NCBI RefSeq assembly: GCF_003937825.1
Contig: NZ_RSFW01000006.1
Span: forward strand, 62,001-126,000
Reading direction: 5' to 3'
Length of the DNA: 64,000 bases
Origin: Mesobacillus subterraneus
GTDB lineage: Bacteria > Bacillota > Bacilli > Bacillales > Cytobacillaceae
Below, one piece after another: positions 53,255 to 60,820 of this stretch. The first letter of the stretch is position 1. Each line of letters starts with the position of its first letter. Below the pieces are notes generated by a model. The model was not told the DNA's origin and did no database searches. It saw only the letters and a program-made list of their open reading frames with translations. The translations under genes and the position numbers were made by a program.

Positions 53255-54133
53255 ATGAAAAAAATCAAAGTGTTCATGTTGCTAGGTATTACGGCTTTAT
53301 TGACGTTCTCCCTGTTGTTCTTTGCCAATGGTTTCGGATTTGCTGAAGGGAATGCAGTCACCGTGAAAAAAGGTGATACATTGTACAGCCTTTCAAAGAA
53401 ATATAACCTGACCGTCCAGGAGCTGAAAGACTACAACGGATTGAAGAACAACACCATCTATATCGGCCAGAAGCTCCAACTCCCCGCTTCCGACATTGAG
53501 CCCATGTATGTCGTAGTTGGCGGTTCTTTTGCCAAGAAAGACAATGCCGACCAGCAAGTTTCCTTTTGGAAAAAGAAAGGGATTGAAGCGATTGTTGTAA
53601 AAAAGGTAATCAATGGAAAACATTATTATCGGATACAGGCTGGTGTTTTTTCAAAGAAAGACAACGCCGAGAAGCAAAAAGACATCTTGAAAAAACATGG
53701 GATCAAAGATGCCTATGTCCTGACAGAAAAGCCGCTTCACATTAATGGTGTCCAAATTGAATCCACCTATCAACACCTTCTGTGGCAGTTCGGAAAACCT
53801 GCAAAAACAGAGGATCAATTGAACATCCGCTCGCTTTATTATAAGAATGACGGAGCTGGTGTCCGGGTTAACTTCAATATGGAAAACGGATCCGTTTTCG
53901 GGCTGCAGGTTTACCCTGAATATTTAGGAAGTCACACTTTGCCTAAAAACAAAACCCAAATTCTGAATGTTTACGGATATCCGAATGAAGTTAAATCAGT
54001 CTCCTGTTACGAAAGCGCCAAATGCGAACAGTACATCTATTCATTCAACAAGCAGAAGCTGATTGTTCAATTTGACCGTGATTTGAAGACAGTTCAATAT
54101 TTGGATTTAAGCTCAGCGTTCCGAAATAAGTAA
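53255..54133 (+). CDS. Exported LysM-SPOR cell-wall protein
   Basis: About 292 residues: signal peptide (MKKIKVFMLLGITALLTFSL), a LysM domain (VTVKKGDTLYSLSKKYNLTV, QELKDYNGLKNNTIYIGQKL), a SPOR-like region built of two similar halves (GSFAKKDNADQQVSFWKKKG, AGVFSKKDNAEKQKDILKKH), and a C-terminal domain with GKPAKTEDQL, then VSCYESAKCEQYIYS, resembling DUF4309-type modules. It should bind peptidoglycan outside the cell. ATG 53255 follows GAGGTG. Confidence 0.86.
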   Translation: MKKIKVFMLLGITALLTFSLLFFANGFGFAEGNAVTVKKGDTLYSLSKKYNLTVQELKDYNGLKNNTIYIGQKLQLPASDIEPMYVVVGGSFAKKDNADQQVSFWKKKGIEAIVVKKVINGKHYYRIQAGVFSKKDNAEKQKDILKKHGIKDAYVLTEKPLHINGVQIESTYQHLLWQFGKPAKTEDQLNIRSLYYKNDGAGVRVNFNMENGSVFGLQVYPEYLGSHTLPKNKTQILNVYGYPNEVKSVSCYESAKCEQYIYSFNKQKLIVQFDRDLKTVQYLDLSSAFRNK

Positions 54134-54149
54134 GTCGCACTTTTGCTAT

Positions 54150-54285
54150 ATTTTGTAAAAAGTAGTGTAAAGGCCGAATTTCGTAGTGAAAAGGTGTTAT
54201 TTCGAAGTGAAAAGTTCCGTTTTCTTAGTGAAAAACACAAATTCCGTAGTGGATCACCTCCATTTCGTAGTGAAAATTTGACCGA
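54150..54285. repeat. 21-bp tandem array with TTCGTAGTGAAAA core (six units)
   Basis: TAGTG (once AAGTG) occurs at 54163, 54184, 54205, 54226, 54247 and 54268: six units at exactly 21 bp, with core TTTCGTAGTGAAAA. It lies downstream of the LysM gene. 54286-54475 shows nothing else. Confidence 0.88.
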
Positions 54286-54475
54286 CGGCTTTTAATCAAG
54301 CCTTATCCACTGCATGAACCAAGCCAACAACTCAGAAATTTGCAATGGCTCAGTTGGAACAACGCAAACATGCTAGTAATCAGTAACATTTTTTATTGAT
54401 AACTGGTGATACCTGCTAAAATGCGGTAATTAACGTACCTCACACAACTCCAACCATGCTTCACCCTTTATAAAA

Positions 54476-54508
54476 TAAAATGGACCAGCTTTTGCTGGTC
54501 CATTTTTC
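54476..54508 (-). terminator. Terminator of the small membrane-protein gene
   Basis: ATGGACCAGC (54480-54489) pairs with GCTGGTCCAT (54494-54503); A-run and T-run flank it, so it may serve both strands. Confidence 0.88.
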
Positions 54509-54512
54509 AACA

Positions 54513-54707
54513 CTATGCAAACCATCGAATGTAAATCCCAACAGCGACAAAGGATAACACGATTACCACAATATAAATCAAAGAAAGATTGACAGTATTT
54601 CTCCTGGTTGACTCGCTGTACTCCTTCTCCCCTCTGCCGGCCAGCAGCAGGGTTGCTACTAGAGCGGCAACGACCACTATCCCAACTAAAAAAAGCCCAA
54701 GCGTCAT
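54513..54707 (-). CDS. Small two-helix membrane protein (64 aa)
   Basis: Two hydrophobic helices: LFLVGIVVVAALVATLLLAG and LIYIVVIVLSFVAVGIYIRW, with a charged linker GRGEKEYSESTRRNT. Start ATG at 54707 follows GAGGTGAAA. Followed 5 nt later by a strong terminator. No family recognised; small membrane proteins like this are common in Bacillaceae. Confidence 0.68.
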   Translation of the reverse strand: MTLGLFLVGIVVVAALVATLLLAGRGEKEYSESTRRNTVNLSLIYIVVIVLSFVAVGIYIRWFA

Positions 54708-54747
54708 TTCATCACCTCAAATCATTTTACCAACGTGCTAGTTTGTC

Positions 54748-54893
54748 TCAACATCATCCCATGAACCATACATTTCAGAAGCTAGTTTCCTCCACTTCAT
54801 CCCACGAACCATACATTTTCAGGTGCTAGTTTTTTTCCACTTCATCCCACGAACCATACATTTTCAGATGCTAGTTTTTCTCCACTTCATCCC
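54748..54893. repeat. 45-bp tandem copies of the 3' end of the GreA-like gene
   Basis: The phrase CTTCATCCCACGAACCATAC lies at 54795, 54840 and 54885, with a degenerate copy near 54752. The period is 45 bp, i.e. 15 codons. In the minus reading frame each unit gives KMYGSWDEVEKN, stop, then HL, so the gene's own C-terminus and stop are copied downstream. Confidence 0.88.
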
Positions 54894-55371
54894 ACGAACC
54901 ATACATCTTCAAAATCCTGCATTTCACTTTTCCTGAAGGCACAATCATAACCGTCTCCTCGCCAACTCTTAAACCGAGCAGCTTCATGGCCACCGGTGTG
55001 CCGTAAAACAGTTTGTTCTCCTCAATATTGGATTCTCCGTAGCCGACAATTTCATACACTTCTTCTTCGGTAAAATCCGGATACTCCATCAAGCACTTGA
55101 CAATCGAGCCAATCTCAACCACTTCTTTGTTACGCTCAACAAACTCAATCTTTTCTGCTGTTTTCAACACATGCTGAAAATCACGGATGCGTTCCTCCAG
55201 CTGGCGTTCATCCTGCTCGAGTTTATGAAAATTAGGATTGGCCAGCTTGTCGTCCCCGCAAGCATTAAAGGCAATATTCTTATCAATCCTTACCTGCTTC
55301 AATTCTTGCTCGAGATCAGCTATTTGCTGAAGAATCAATCGCTCTCCATTAGGTGTGATTTTTACTGACAT
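54871..55371 (-). CDS. GreA/GreB-like elongation factor paralogue
   Basis: 166 residues from ATG 55371 (AAGGAG upstream). N-terminal coiled coil (LILQQIADLEQELKQVRIDK, LEQDERQLEERIRDFQHVLK) and a C-terminal GreA-GreB FKBP-like domain (VEIGSIVKCLMEYPDFTEEE, then GLRVGEETVMIVPSGKVKCR). It binds the RNA polymerase secondary channel by family; whether it has the acidic tip needed for transcript cleavage is unclear. It differs enough from canonical GreA to be a paralogue. Its last 12 codons are repeated downstream in tandem. Confidence 0.8.
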   Translation of the reverse strand: MSVKITPNGERLILQQIADLEQELKQVRIDKNIAFNACGDDKLANPNFHKLEQDERQLEERIRDFQHVLKTAEKIEFVERNKEVVEIGSIVKCLMEYPDFTEEEVYEIVGYGESNIEENKLFYGTPVAMKLLGLRVGEETVMIVPSGKVKCRILKMYGSWDEVEKN

Positions 55372-55464
55372 ATTCTTCTCCTTATTCAAAAAGAACTGAT
55401 TCTTTTATTATACCCTTCCCGTCACCGACTTGGTCTAAATTTGCTTTACAAAGGCTCCCTTTTG

Positions 55465-55500
55465 AAAAAAAGAGCATTGACCCACACAGGATCAACGCTC
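55465..55500 (-). terminator. Terminator of the Ktr-type K+ channel gene
   Basis: GAGC-TTGATCC pairs with GGTCAA-GCTC; on the minus strand seven U residues follow. Starts about 20 nt after the stop at 55522. Confidence 0.85.
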
Positions 55501-55521
55501 ATTTCTAAAACAAATTTTCCA

Positions 55522-56868
55522 TTATCCAACAATCAATCTCTCTTTTGGATAATGGCATTTCGGCTCGATTTCTCCGCGGTTGAACAGGAAGATGAATGAG
55601 AGGATTCCAATCCTTCCAATGAACATCAGCAAGATGATGATTGTTTTACCAATCGGACTCAATTCTGGTGTAATCCCCATTGATAATCCTGTTGTCCCGA
55701 AGGCAGAACTTACTTCAAACATGATTTCCATTGTAGTGAAGTTTTCCGTAGAAGTTAGAATGGTCGTCGCTGCGAAGCAGAGAATGATCGCTAAAAAGCT
55801 GACAACAACTGATTTCCTTATATCTTCCTCGTGGATTTCACGACCGAAAATTTTGATTGAGTTATGACCTTTCGAGAACGTATAAATCAATAAAATAATC
55901 ACAGCGAATGTCGTCGTCCTGATTCCGCCACCTACAGAGCTTGGCGAGGCCCCAATAAACATCAAGAAGATCAGCAGAAATAACGTTGGATCTGTGAAGT
56001 CGCTGACATTCATCGTTGCCAGACCGCCATTTCGTGTGGTCGAGGATTGAAACCATGCGTAAAAGAAGGACTCGTGCCAGCTTAACTCTTTGAAAAAATG
56101 ATTAAATTCAAACAGCAAAATCATGATCGTGCCAAAAAACATAAGGAAAAAGAATGTCAAGGTCGTCAACTTCGTATATAACGAAAAATGAGCCCGCTTT
56201 TTTGTTTTTCGATTAAAAATGAATTCCTTTGTTTCAATTAACACAGGAAATCCGATTGCTCCTAAAGTTAATAAAAGGATATTCACCGTTTGAACAAAGT
56301 AATCATTAGCAAAAGGGATCAGTGAACTGCCTGTGATATCGAAACCGGCATTGGTCGTCGCACTTACCGCAGCAAACATGCCTTGTAAATACGCTTCCTG
56401 CCATGTTGGAAAATAGGCGAGAAAATAGGTCCCCAAAATGATCGCTCCGAAAAACTCGATTACCAGGATGATGGACAATATTTGTCTCATTAGTTTGACT
56501 AATCCAGACAGATGGGACTGGTTTTGGTCCGTCATAATCAGCTGGCGATCCTTCAGCCCGATTTTCCTTCTTAGCAATAACCAGAAAAATGTCCCGAGCG
56601 TCATAATTCCGATTCCACCAAACTGAAGGATGAATATCAAGATAAAAATTCCTGGTGTACTAAACGTATCAGGTGTTGATACAACGGTCAGACCAGTAAC
56701 GCTAACGGCACTCACCGCGGTAAACACAACATCGAGAAATGACAAATGCACTCCAGGCTTATGTGCGATAGGCAAACTCAAAAGGCTGGCTGATAAAAAA
56801 ACAGCAACCACATAAAATAACACAATAATTTGTGCAGGCTTTAACCGGTCCTTGAATATTTTTCCCAA
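55522..56868 (-). CDS. TrkH/KtrB-type potassium uptake channel subunit
   Basis: About 448 residues, four membrane-pore-membrane repeats. The selectivity-filter loops are SAVSVTGLTVV, SATTNAGFDITG, SSTTRNGGLATM and SSAFGTTGLSMG. The first helix is AQIIVLFYVVAVFLSASLLS. With a KtrA-type RCK partner (not in the window) it takes up K+. TTG at 56868, 9-10 nt after AAAGGGG, gives the normal KtrB/KtrD length. The frame is open to 57009, but those extra codons are the riboswitch and its terminator. Regulation: a c-di-AMP riboswitch and terminator precede the gene. Whether it is KtrB or KtrD cannot be settled from sequence alone. Confidence 0.9.
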   Translation of the reverse strand: MGKIFKDRLKPAQIIVLFYVVAVFLSASLLSLPIAHKPGVHLSFLDVVFTAVSAVSVTGLTVVSTPDTFSTPGIFILIFILQFGGIGIMTLGTFFWLLLRRKIGLKDRQLIMTDQNQSHLSGLVKLMRQILSIILVIEFFGAIILGTYFLAYFPTWQEAYLQGMFAAVSATTNAGFDITGSSLIPFANDYFVQTVNILLLTLGAIGFPVLIETKEFIFNRKTKKRAHFSLYTKLTTLTFFFLMFFGTIMILLFEFNHFFKELSWHESFFYAWFQSSTTRNGGLATMNVSDFTDPTLFLLIFLMFIGASPSSVGGGIRTTTFAVIILLIYTFSKGHNSIKIFGREIHEEDIRKSVVVSFLAIILCFAATTILTSTENFTTMEIMFEVSSAFGTTGLSMGITPELSPIGKTIIILLMFIGRIGILSFIFLFNRGEIEPKCHYPKERLIVG

Positions 56869-56907
56869 GAGAGATAACCCCTTTAAACTTTCCGCCTTTT
56901 CGCAAAA

Positions 56908-56936
56908 CAAAAAACCATTCCAAATAAAAGAATGGT
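56908..56936 (-). terminator. Attenuator terminator between c-di-AMP riboswitch and Ktr gene
   Basis: ACCATTC (56914-56920) pairs with GAATGGT (56930-56936); on the minus strand a run of six U residues follows. It ends 40 nt before the start codon. Confidence 0.8.
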
Positions 56937-56949
56937 CAATGGCTGCATT

Positions 56950-57100
56950 AACCCTTCTCTCAGAAATTAGGCTTACGGAGTTAGCTGTCGGATTAGGGAT
57001 TGAGAGCATCCCCTTTTAGCGTACCTGCTAAAATTCACCCCAAGATCAAATACATCGATCAAAATTGGTTCCCCCGCTCATCATGATTCAGCAAAAAGGC
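56950..57100 (-). promoter_or_regulatory. ydaO/yuaA-type c-di-AMP riboswitch
   Basis: The minus strand carries the conserved blocks GAGCGGGGGAACCAA, GGGGTGAAT and CCGACAGCTAACTCCGTAAG in correct order, ending CTGAGAGAAGGG. In Bacillus this class of RNA binds c-di-AMP and turns off genes for K+ uptake and wall enzymes. Here it precedes a K+ channel gene with an intrinsic terminator between, as expected for an OFF switch. Confidence 0.92.
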
Positions 57101-57183
57101 TTTGTTATGAAATTAATAAATTTAAAATACTCCTATAGTTTTACTATGTCAATTCCTTTTTAAAAAATGATGCTTGTACATCA

Positions 57184-57211
57184 CAAAAAAATGCCGCCTT
57201 TAAAGGGCAGC
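57184..57211 (-). terminator. Terminator of the lipoprotein-membrane gene pair
   Basis: On the minus strand TGCTGCC pairs with GGCGGCA around CTTTAAAG-like loop, followed by TTTTTTT. Confidence 0.8.
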
Positions 57212-57213
57212 AA

Positions 57214-57477
57214 TCATTTTGAATCCAGCATTTTATACGATGCCATTAACAACACCAGAAGACCTAACCCAAACAATATACCTCCGGCGATCTGGAAGTT
57301 GTGAATATAAGTTTCGACCATGATGTGATAAAAACCTGTATCTGCGCCACCCCTGTCCGCCAGCCAGGAATCAGCGAAAGACGATCCAAAGTCTGTGCTA
57401 AAAAAAATCATAATAAACCCGACAAGCCCCACGCCAATTCCACTTAGAGTAAAAGTCTTCATTTTTTCGTTGTTCAA
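57214..57477 (-). CDS. Small membrane protein (87 aa)
   Basis: Two hydrophobic helices: FTLSGIGVGLVGFIMIFFST and FQIAGGILFGLGLLVLLMAS, with a polar loop FGSSFADSWLADRGGADTGF between. Start TTG at 57477 with GGGGGAG about 7 nt upstream. It lies 14 nt after the lipoprotein gene and shares its terminator, so the pair is an operon. No family recognised. Confidence 0.7.
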   Translation of the reverse strand: MNNEKMKTFTLSGIGVGLVGFIMIFFSTDFGSSFADSWLADRGGADTGFYHIMVETYIHNFQIAGGILFGLGLLVLLMASYKMLDSK

Positions 57478-57491
57478 TTTTATTCTCCCCC

Positions 57492-57860
57492 TTATTTCTC
57501 CATAATCGTTTTATACAGAATTCCTGCCGACCTCTTTGAAAGTGTGTAGATCGTGTTGGTGTCCTCCATATTCATGATGGTTCCATGATCATCTTCAAGC
57601 CATAAAAAATACGTTTCATCTCCAAGTTCAACTTTGTAATCTGGATCGGCCATATTTACTACACCCGGTTCCTTATGAGCAGCATTAAAGGCCTTTATAA
57701 AAGCATTAATAACTTTTGAATCGGTATACTTAACCAGGATGTCCATATCCGTTTCACTAAAGCTTTTCATTTTGTAGACATTCACTTCTTCAATTGGCTC
57801 TGAAGAACAGCCAACGATAAAGGCAACTACCATCACAAGAATAAAAGTAAGCTTTTTCAC
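57492..57860 (-). CDS. Putative lipoprotein (122 aa)
   Basis: Signal peptide with lipobox IVGC (Cys at about 18: MKKLTFILVMVVAFIVGC), followed by a small domain: EVNVYKMKSFSETDMDILVK, NAFIKAFNAAHKEPGVVNMA, then GDETYFLWLEDDHGTIMNME. No named family; similar small lipoproteins of unknown function are common in Bacillus. ATG follows GGAGGTGCA. Cotranscribed with 57214-57477. Confidence 0.78.
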   Translation of the reverse strand: MKKLTFILVMVVAFIVGCSSEPIEEVNVYKMKSFSETDMDILVKYTDSKVINAFIKAFNAAHKEPGVVNMADPDYKVELGDETYFLWLEDDHGTIMNMEDTNTIYTLSKRSAGILYKTIMEK

Positions 57861-57973
57861 ACTGCACCTCCGATTATTTATACGATTTTTATCACAAGAA
57901 GTTTCAATGGTATAAAAATTAATTAGATATGAATACTAAGTGAGGATATTTTTAACATAAAGGAGAAGATCGT

Positions 57974-58615
57974 ATGAAAAAATCATTGTTGTTGGCATTC
58001 ATTCTTGTCCTCTCGCTCAATATCGCTGGACAAATGGATGCATATGCTAAAGGACATCATCATCGGGTCAGTCATCCAGCTATAAAATTCAAAAATGATT
58101 TCCGCAGACTTTGGGTTGATCATGTTTTATGGACAAGCAATTATATTACCAGTGCCACCACCGCCGGGGCTGAGGACCAAAAGGATGTGCTTAAAAGACT
58201 GCTCAGGAACCAGGAGGATATCGGCAATGCAATCAAGCCGGTATATGGCGACGAAGCGGGAAATCAACTGACGGAATTGCTTAAAGAGCATATTGTCATT
58301 GCCGGTGACCTTGTTGAAGCCGCTAAAAATGGCAACACCACCGAGGTAAACAGGCTGAACAAAGAATGGTACCGGAATGCTGATGACATTTCCGCCTTCC
58401 TGAGCAAAGCCAATCCAAATTTAAAAGAAGCTGATGTAAAAGAAATGATGTATATGCATCTAAAACTGGTGACGGATGATTTATCGGCAAGCTTGTCAAA
58501 AAACTGGGAAGCTAGAATTGTTTCGATTGATGACGGGCTTACCCATATCATCATGATGTCCGATGCTATTGCGAATGCCGTGATAAAACAGTTTCCTGAG
58601 AAATTTGAAAAATAA
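57974..58615 (+). CDS. Secreted helical protein (213 aa)
   Basis: Signal peptide (MKKSLLLAFILVLSLNIAGQ, cleavage near AYAK), then GHHHRVSHPAIKFKNDFRRL and four helices: LWVDHVLWTSNYITSATTA, LKRLLRNQEDIGNAIKPVYG, LTELLKEHIVIAGDLVEAAK, LLSKANPNLK-type region. The ordering of His, Trp and Asn residues recalls four-helix exported proteins of unknown role in Bacillales. ATG follows AAAGGAGAAG. Monocistronic; ends in a bidirectional terminator. Confidence 0.75.
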   Translation: MKKSLLLAFILVLSLNIAGQMDAYAKGHHHRVSHPAIKFKNDFRRLWVDHVLWTSNYITSATTAGAEDQKDVLKRLLRNQEDIGNAIKPVYGDEAGNQLTELLKEHIVIAGDLVEAAKNGNTTEVNRLNKEWYRNADDISAFLSKANPNLKEADVKEMMYMHLKLVTDDLSASLSKNWEARIVSIDDGLTHIIMMSDAIANAVIKQFPEKFEK

Positions 58616-58617
58616 CT

Positions 58618-58657
58618 CAAAGAAAGTCCAGCATAATAATGCCGGACTTTCTTTTTA
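58618..58657. terminator. Bidirectional terminator between convergent genes
   Basis: AGAAAGTCC (58621-58629) pairs with GGACTTTCT (58644-58652), with inner GC/GC, flanked by A- and T-runs. The stop codon of the minus-strand gene (58655-58657) overlaps its edge. Confidence 0.9.
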
Positions 58658-59905
58658 TATAACGGCTTTCCTGCAATGCTGCTCGATATATGCTGTCAGA
58701 GCTTGCTTAAATTGTTGAATTTCTTCAATCGAATTGTAAGGTGCCAGCCCAATGCGAACCCATCCTCCGGTGTTATACACATCGAGGACCTCAGCCATGT
58801 TCGAAGCATAAAAATCTCCATCGGCTACACACATATTGTATTGATCAGCCAGCCAGGCCGTGACATCACGAGAGTTCTGTCCCTCGATCGTAAAAGCAAA
58901 GGTCGGTGTCCTGCGACAAGAAACTGCACGAAATAATTTCACTTCTGGAAGGCTGAGCAAAAAGTTCTCCACTTCAGCTGCCAGTTCATTCTCATACTCC
59001 TCGATGACTAACATTGCCGATTGAAGCCGTTTCCTTCTTGTTTCACCATAACCAAGTTCCTCGATAAACCTGATAGCGCCGATTACACCGGCAATACCCT
59101 CATGATTTTGCGTACCCGTTTCCAGCTTGTAAGGAATTTCATTTGGGGCCGGCTGCAGCTTATAAACAGGAAGCTTCTCAAACAGTTTTTCCCTGACTAC
59201 AGCAATTCCCACATGCGGACCGAAAAACTTGTAAGCAGAGCATAAAAGAATATCGCATCCTAGATCTTCTACATCAATCGCCAGATGGGGAACGCCGTGG
59301 ACAGCATCCACAACGGTCATAGCCCCAACCTCTTTGGCACGGTTTACGACCGTTTTGACATCCGTCATCGTTCCAGTGACATTGGATGACATGCCGACAG
59401 CTACAAGCTTTGTTTTCGAGGTGATCACCTCATCCAGCTCATCCAATTTCAATGTGAAAGTCTCTGGATCCAGCTTGATGAACGTAACGGTTGCTCCCCT
59501 GTCTTTCGCCAGTGTTATCCACGGATCCACATTGGCACGATGATCAAGTTCTGTGACAACAATTTCATCACCTTCATTGATAAAACCGGCAAGGCTGCGC
59601 GCAATCGCAAACGCATGCGTAGTCATATTCGCTCCAAACGCGACCTCTTTCGCCTGACACCCGAGTAGATCCGCTACCGCCTCCCTCGCTTCATCCAGCA
59701 TAGCATCCGTATCCTTACTCGAATGAAAAGTCCCATGGAGGTTCGCCATTCCATTCCGTATGTACCGGTACATCGATTCAATCGCATGATCAGCCATCTG
59801 CGTACCACCAGGACCATCAAAGAAAATCACCTGTTGCTCATGATCCATTCGATTCAAAGCAGGAAACCTCTCTCTAACACGCTCAATCGGAAACTCTTTC
59901 ACCAA
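58655..59905 (-). CDS. Cysteine desulfurase-like class V aminotransferase
   Basis: 416 residues. PLP fold type I: VIFFDGPGGTQMADHAIESM, NMTTHAFAIARSL, ELDHRANVDPW, and the Schiff-base Lys in LLCSAYKFFGPHVGI, then YKLETGTQNHEGIAG. It belongs to the CsdA/SufS-like group, in particular the branch in which the Cys-containing active-site loop is replaced (PTFAFTIEGQNSRDVTAWLA), so desulfurase activity is not certain. No suf genes nearby. Start TTG at 59905, with GGGGTGG about 8 nt upstream. Confidence 0.87.
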   Translation of the reverse strand: MVKEFPIERVRERFPALNRMDHEQQVIFFDGPGGTQMADHAIESMYRYIRNGMANLHGTFHSSKDTDAMLDEAREAVADLLGCQAKEVAFGANMTTHAFAIARSLAGFINEGDEIVVTELDHRANVDPWITLAKDRGATVTFIKLDPETFTLKLDELDEVITSKTKLVAVGMSSNVTGTMTDVKTVVNRAKEVGAMTVVDAVHGVPHLAIDVEDLGCDILLCSAYKFFGPHVGIAVVREKLFEKLPVYKLQPAPNEIPYKLETGTQNHEGIAGVIGAIRFIEELGYGETRRKRLQSAMLVIEEYENELAAEVENFLLSLPEVKLFRAVSCRRTPTFAFTIEGQNSRDVTAWLADQYNMCVADGDFYASNMAEVLDVYNTGGWVRIGLAPYNSIEEIQQFKQALTAYIEQHCRKAVI

Positions 59906-60004
59906 CCAGATCCACCCCTTTTAGGAATTCTCCATTCTATTATGTCATAATTTTCAAATAACTTGAAGCGTGAAGTGATCCAGTAAATTCAGTTTGAGCC
60001 CTGA

Positions 60005-60410
60005 ATGTATGGGTGTGTCCAACAACGGGCGCCTATACACCCTATTGCGGTGATCCGAACTTCGGCAAAGGCTCCATTTTCTCCTATTGGTTACCAAGTT
60101 TTCGTCTTTTCCTCAAAACAGGGCGCCAATCACCCCTATTGGTGACCTAATTTTCGACTCTTTACCAAAACAGGGCACCCATACACCTTATTGGTGACCT
60201 AAATTCCAGCTGCTACGTAAAACAGGGCGCCAATGGTGCCTTTTGGTGACCTATTTTTTGGCTACACCGCAAAAAAGGGCACCAATCACCCTTGTTGGTG
60301 ACCTATTTTTTGGCTACACCGCAAAAAAAAGACACCAATCACCCTTGTTGGTGACCTAAGTTCCCTAAATCGAGAAAAGTAGGGCACCAATAGAACATTA
60401 TGATCCTAAG
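60005..60410. repeat. 52-bp tandem array of CACCAAT...ATTGGTG palindromic units
   Basis: TTGGT(G/T)ACC recurs at 60087, 60139, 60191, 60243, 60295 and 60348, i.e. 52, 52, 52, 52 and 53 bp, with weaker copies at about 60045 and 60398. Each unit has a short palindrome (GGGCACCAATCACCC, TTGGTGACC) followed by a variable AT-rich half. Two units are nearly identical. No open frame. Confidence 0.9.
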
Positions 60411-60433
60411 ATTCCCGTTTAAAACGACTATTT

Positions 60434-60459
60434 AAAAAAGCATGAGAATCATCTCATGC
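60434..60459 (-). terminator. Terminator of the Cys-rich protein gene
   Basis: GCATGAGA (60440-60447) pairs with TCTCATGC (60452-60459) around ATCA; TTTTTT follows on the minus strand, 5 nt after the stop. Confidence 0.93.
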
Positions 60460-60463
60460 TCGC

Positions 60464-60718
60464 TCAATCGTTATCAAAATGACAAATTATAAAGCAATTA
60501 TCTTCTTCATCACAGACAATATCACAATCGGTAAAGGCTTCATCAGCACCAAAACACGCTAAATAGCAAATCGGCCCGACACAAACCAAAGTGCAGTCAT
60601 CAGGAATATCTCTTACAGGAATGACCTTTAACTTCGGAAACGGAACAGACCTGAGATTAGGATTGCACAATAGGTCGGAAATATCGTTCTTAGGCTGTTT
60701 TTTTCTCTCCCTCGGCAT
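60464..60718 (-). CDS. Cys-rich small protein with four CX3C motifs (84 aa)
   Basis: MPRERKKQPKNDISDLLCNP, a basic then hydrophobic lead, followed by DDCTLVCVGPICYLACFG and FTDCDIVCDEEDNCFIICHF. Four CX3C pairs (C42/C46, C51/C55, C65/C69, C74/C79 roughly) plus C18. It has no signal peptide or membrane helix. The perfect AAAGGAGGTGA ribosome site and strong terminator show a real, well-expressed gene. I recognise no family; metal binding, disulfide-stabilised helices, or a modified peptide are all possible. Confidence 0.72.
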   Translation of the reverse strand: MPRERKKQPKNDISDLLCNPNLRSVPFPKLKVIPVRDIPDDCTLVCVGPICYLACFGADEAFTDCDIVCDEEDNCFIICHFDND

Positions 60719-60793
60719 CTTCCTCTCACCTCCTTTATTACAAGGTATTCAAGGAGGAAGACAAGGGTATGGTTACATGTCCTACAAATGGAA

Positions 60794-60820
60794 GAAACAG
60801 GAGAACCGTCCCCCTGTTTC
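60794..60820. repeat. Single dispersed-repeat arm at the esterase 3' end
   Basis: GAAACAGGAGAACCGTCCCC at 60794-60813 followed by CTGTTTC. Core AGAACCGTCCC at 60802-60812. The TTTC-A supplies the esterase stop codon (TGA at 60819-60821). It is the only copy between 42.4 kb and the right end. Confidence 0.88.

Noticed and set aside
56869-57009. N-terminal extension of the Ktr channel protein
   Set aside because: These codons overlap the c-di-AMP riboswitch 3' part and the attenuator; TTG 56868 has the ribosome site and gives the family length.
60005-60410. CRISPR array or coding repeat
   Set aside because: Units are 52 bp with a short palindrome that itself drifts; the halves between are not unique spacers and no open frame spans the array.
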